Shown here: positions 22,791-24,703 of the stretch, piece by piece
How positions within the stretch are numbered: position 1 is the first letter of the stretch
Layout: each line of letters opens with the position of its first letter
NCBI GenBank assembly: GCA_964609695.1
Contig: CAZSSP010000026.1
Location: 1-24,703 of the forward strand
Direction: 5' to 3'
Source: JAGNHS01 sp964609695
Lineage (GTDB): Bacteria > Bdellovibrionota > UBA2428
Length of the DNA stretch: 24,703 bases
Made by a program: the position numbers and the translations under genes
The notes under the pieces: model-generated
Seen by the model: only the letters and a program-made list of their open reading frames with translations
The model's database searches: none
What the model was told of the DNA's origin: nothing

Positions 22791-23366
22791 GTGGCACTCA
22801 GCGATCAAAATGATGAAGAATTGATGAAGCTTTATCTTGAGGGTGACTTCAAAGCTTTTGATAAACTCTATCGAAAGCTTTCTCCTAAAGTTTATGGCTA
22901 TCTTAAATCTAGGGGCTTAAGCAATGAAGATGCTGATGATTTATTACAAAAAATATTTATGAAATTTCATAAATCTAGCCTTTCTTATAATAATCAATAT
23001 TCAGTGCTTCAGTGGCTCTTTGTTATGAGTAAAAGTGCGTTGCTAGACTTTAAGAAGAGTGAATTTAGAAAAAATCGAGTTAAGGGTGAGTTTAAAGAAG
23101 ATTTGGAGCTAAAACAGCTATCTTTGTCACAAAATAAGCTTGAGGCGTCGTTATCTGAGCAGATGCCAAATAATGATTTTCTAGACACTCTTAAGCCTGA
23201 AATTCGGGGACTTGTAAAAATGCGTGTTCTCGATGAGTTGAGTTTTGCCGAGATGGCCAAGTTAACTGGCTCAACTGAGGCCTCTTTGAGGCAAGTCTTA
23301 AGTCGAGCTTTTAAAAAATTAAGAAACACTTTCTCCAACCCTAAAGAGAGAAAAGATTTAAAATGA
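22791..23366 (+). CDS. ECF-type RNA polymerase sigma factor
   Basis: 191-residue group 4 (ECF) sigma factor with only regions 2 and 4. Sigma2 lies at about 20-92 (DFKAFDKLYRKLSPKVYGYL, then DADDLLQKIFMKFH, then SVLQWLFVMSKSALLDFKK) and sigma4 at about 132-182 (LKPEIRGLVKMRVLDELSFA, then the helix-turn-helix TGSTEASLRQVLSRAFKKLR). A charged linker of about 38 residues separates them. The start is GTG (22791) with no clear Shine-Dalgarno; an internal ATG (22824) would clip the conserved DEELMKLYLEGD start of region 2. The stop overlaps the next gene by 4 bp (ATGA), so a membrane partner is co-translated. It is divergent from the metal-efflux operon, a likely but unproven target. Confidence 0.9.
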   Translation: MALSDQNDEELMKLYLEGDFKAFDKLYRKLSPKVYGYLKSRGLSNEDADDLLQKIFMKFHKSSLSYNNQYSVLQWLFVMSKSALLDFKKSEFRKNRVKGEFKEDLELKQLSLSQNKLEASLSEQMPNNDFLDTLKPEIRGLVKMRVLDELSFAEMAKLTGSTEASLRQVLSRAFKKLRNTFSNPKERKDLK

Positions 23367-23887
23367 AAAAACTCAATCAAGAATTTGAAAGTTTTACTCA
23401 GATGGATCTTCAACCATCGGGTATTATTAGTCAGAGAATATTGGAAAAAGTTCACTCTCATATGAATCCATCTCAGGCTAAGGTTTTTTTTAAGCTCATA
23501 GCGATTCATTCTATGGTGAGTGTTGCCACGATGTCGCTTTGTCCCCAGTTTGGAGTCAGAGTCTTTGGCGAGGGGGCGGGATTAACGCGTTACTTTATGA
23601 CAATGGGAATGAGTGCTTGTATGACTTTTTGCGGAGTTTTATTTTTGGGAATCTCGTTTCTTTTGGCTCCAATGCTAATGAGTCGATTTGAAGTAAAGGC
23701 TCTTCATAATTTTCGTATGCTTCATTTGCTCTTGGTGGGGGTCTTGTCGCTCGCATTCTTTATGAATTTTGATGCTGAAGCTGTTTTTGAATATAGTGTT
23801 TATTGGTTGTCGGGGGCGCTCGTGGGCGGGTATTTGTTTTTTTCAATTGGTCAGCGTTTGAAAAATTATCTTTATTCAATGGTCTAG
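23363..23887 (+). CDS. Four-helix membrane protein coupled to the ECF sigma gene, candidate anti-sigma
   Basis: 174 residues. A cytosolic N-terminus of about 40 residues with an amphipathic helix (SQRILEKVHSHM) is followed by four predicted membrane helices near 41-58, 85-104, 117-135 and 146-163. The start lies within the sigma stop (ATGA), which implies coupled, near-stoichiometric synthesis, as is usual for sigma/anti-sigma pairs. No zinc anti-sigma (HxxxCxxC) motif is present, so any sigma binding would use another interface. Met and Cys residues are frequent at the outer side (MSLCPQFG with Cys60; MTMGMSACMTFC with Cys86 and Cys90), which could be metal-sensitive. No family recognised; the anti-sigma role rests on position and topology. 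Confidence 0.7.
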   Translation: MKKLNQEFESFTQMDLQPSGIISQRILEKVHSHMNPSQAKVFFKLIAIHSMVSVATMSLCPQFGVRVFGEGAGLTRYFMTMGMSACMTFCGVLFLGISFLLAPMLMSRFEVKALHNFRMLHLLLVGVLSLAFFMNFDAEAVFEYSVYWLSGALVGGYLFFSIGQRLKNYLYSMV

Positions 23888-23939
23888 TGCAAACACTGTG
23901 TTTACACACGAATAGCAATCTCATAAGATAAAACTTAGA

Positions 23940-24703
23940 GTGTTATACGGCAACGAATCGATTTCTCATTATAATAAAAGCAATGTTACTTTATGGATGA
24001 TTATGGCTTTTCAAGCGGGACTGCTGAATATCGGTGGTTTTATGGCTTGTCATCGCTTTGTTTCTCACGTGACAGGATTTGCAACTTTTATGGGTTTGGA
24101 AGTGAGTCGAGGCGATTATCGTGCTGCTTTGGGAATGCTGTCGGTGCCGGTTTTTTTTCTACTGGGGGCCATGCTCAGCGGTGTTTTGGTGGATGTGAGA
24201 TTAAAATTACATAAGCGTCCTAAATATTATTTGTCGTTTGCTTTAATGTTTTTTTTAATTCTTATTGTATTTTTTGGAGGAGTTTGGGGATATTTCGGAC
24301 CCTTTGGTGAATCGCTTGCAAAAATTCCAGCCTATATTTTGCTCGCTTTGTTGTGTTTGGTTTGTGGAATTCAGAATGGAACTATCACATCGGTCTCTCG
24401 TTCTGTTGTGAGAACAACTCATTTAACTGGAATCACTACAGACCTAGGAATAGGGATTGTTCGATATTTTAATCGCAAAAAATTCACAGAAGAAAAATCT
24501 GGCGAAGGCATTGCTCATTTAATTCAAGCCGAGGGTGCCGCAAACTTAATGCGTTTAGGAATTATTGCCTGTTTTGGTTTGGGCTCTATTGCAGGTGGAT
24601 TACTTTTTAGTAAATTTGGATACCATGCCTTTGCCTTGCCTGCGCTCACCTGCGGAATGCTTTTTTTGTTTATGTATCGCTTTCAGCGAGTGAAGAAGTC
24701 GCT
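23940..24703 (+). CDS. DUF1275 (YoaK-type) membrane protein, 3' end cut by window
   Basis: Open frame from GTG 23940 to the window end (254 codons, no stop). Internal ATGs at 23997 and 24003 would remove the polar N-terminus (MLYGNESISHYNKSNVTLW) that precedes the first helix, so the GTG is preferred, though no Shine-Dalgarno is clear. DUF1275 hallmarks are AFQAGLLNIGGFMACHRFVS then HVTGFATFMG in the first helices, and CGIQNGTITSVSRSVVRTTH followed by LTGITTDLGIGIVR in the middle. About six membrane helices are predicted. The biochemical role of this inner-membrane family is not established. It starts 53 bp after the membrane protein gene and need not belong to its operon. Confidence 0.85.
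   Translation, partial: MLYGNESISHYNKSNVTLWMIMAFQAGLLNIGGFMACHRFVSHVTGFATFMGLEVSRGDYRAALGMLSVPVFFLLGAMLSGVLVDVRLKLHKRPKYYLSFALMFFLILIVFFGGVWGYFGPFGESLAKIPAYILLALLCLVCGIQNGTITSVSRSVVRTTHLTGITTDLGIGIVRYFNRKKFTEEKSGEGIAHLIQAEGAANLMRLGIIACFGLGSIAGGLLFSKFGYHAFALPALTCGMLFLFMYRFQRVKKS

Noticed and set aside
23993..24214. 73-codon plus-strand frame near the right end
   Set aside because: A different frame through the same bases is open to the window end and carries clear DUF1275 motifs.

Overview
The window carries 22 protein-coding genes, two of them cut by the window edges. I see no rRNA, tRNA, CRISPR array or insertion sequence. The base composition looks AT-rich by eye (about 40% GC, not computed). 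The proteins are those of a Gram-negative aerobe: a haem-copper oxidase subunit, a lipoprotein cytochrome c, a tripartite RND metal pump with an outer-membrane channel, and several exported proteins with signal peptides. Many exported proteins have no recognisable family, genes are packed with short overlaps, and purine-degrading enzymes are present. This fits a predatory or scavenging member of the Bdellovibrionota, but that placement is inference from gene content and style, with no marker gene to confirm it.

Layout. (1) 1-1456, plus strand: the end of a cytochrome oxidase subunit III gene and a dihaem lipoprotein cytochrome c, closed by a 29-bp perfect-stem bidirectional terminator (1533-1597). 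(2) 3174-1598, minus strand: an unknown exported protein, a half-size TSUP transporter and guanine deaminase (guaD). (3) 3264-5044, plus: an exported M23 metallopeptidase and an unknown cytoplasmic protein, possibly winged-helix. (4) 9913-5013, minus: an RhlE-type DEAD-box helicase, a 620-residue exported coiled-coil protein, an exported protein that may have a permuted papain-like fold, and a small Cys-rich membrane protein. A 19-bp inverted repeat spaced by 109 nt lies between the two exported-protein genes. (5) 10105-11528, plus: a YdcZ-type DMT transporter and a polytopic membrane protein. (6) 16151-11452, minus: xdhA-xdhB-xdhC (xanthine dehydrogenase and its accessory factor). (7) 16213-17436, plus: a CBS-pair protein and a Crp/Fnr regulator. 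(8) 22717-17426, minus: a Cu/Ag-type efflux operon (outer-membrane factor, adaptor, CusA-like pump). (9) 22791-24703, plus: an ECF sigma factor, a four-helix membrane partner, and a truncated DUF1275/YoaK-type membrane protein.

How the parts fit. GuaD converts guanine to xanthine and XdhABC oxidises hypoxanthine and xanthine to urate, so two sites 9 kb apart encode consecutive purine-catabolic steps. A 16-bp palindrome with Crp/Fnr-type TGA-N6-TCA geometry sits between xdhA and the CBS gene, and a Crp/Fnr regulator lies just beyond. The efflux operon is divergent from an ECF sigma/membrane-protein pair, an arrangement comparable to metal-responsive sigma systems such as CnrYXH-CBA. Its adaptor is unusual: the alpha-hairpin and lipoyl region of CusB appears to be absent. 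The helicase mRNA leader can fold so that its Shine-Dalgarno sequence is buried.

Three of the four convergent gene junctions overlap at their 3' ends (32, 77 and 11 bp); only the fourth has an obvious terminator. No gene-free stretch exceeds 300 bases. The longest, 6538-6754 and 9914-10104, are covered in the entries below.
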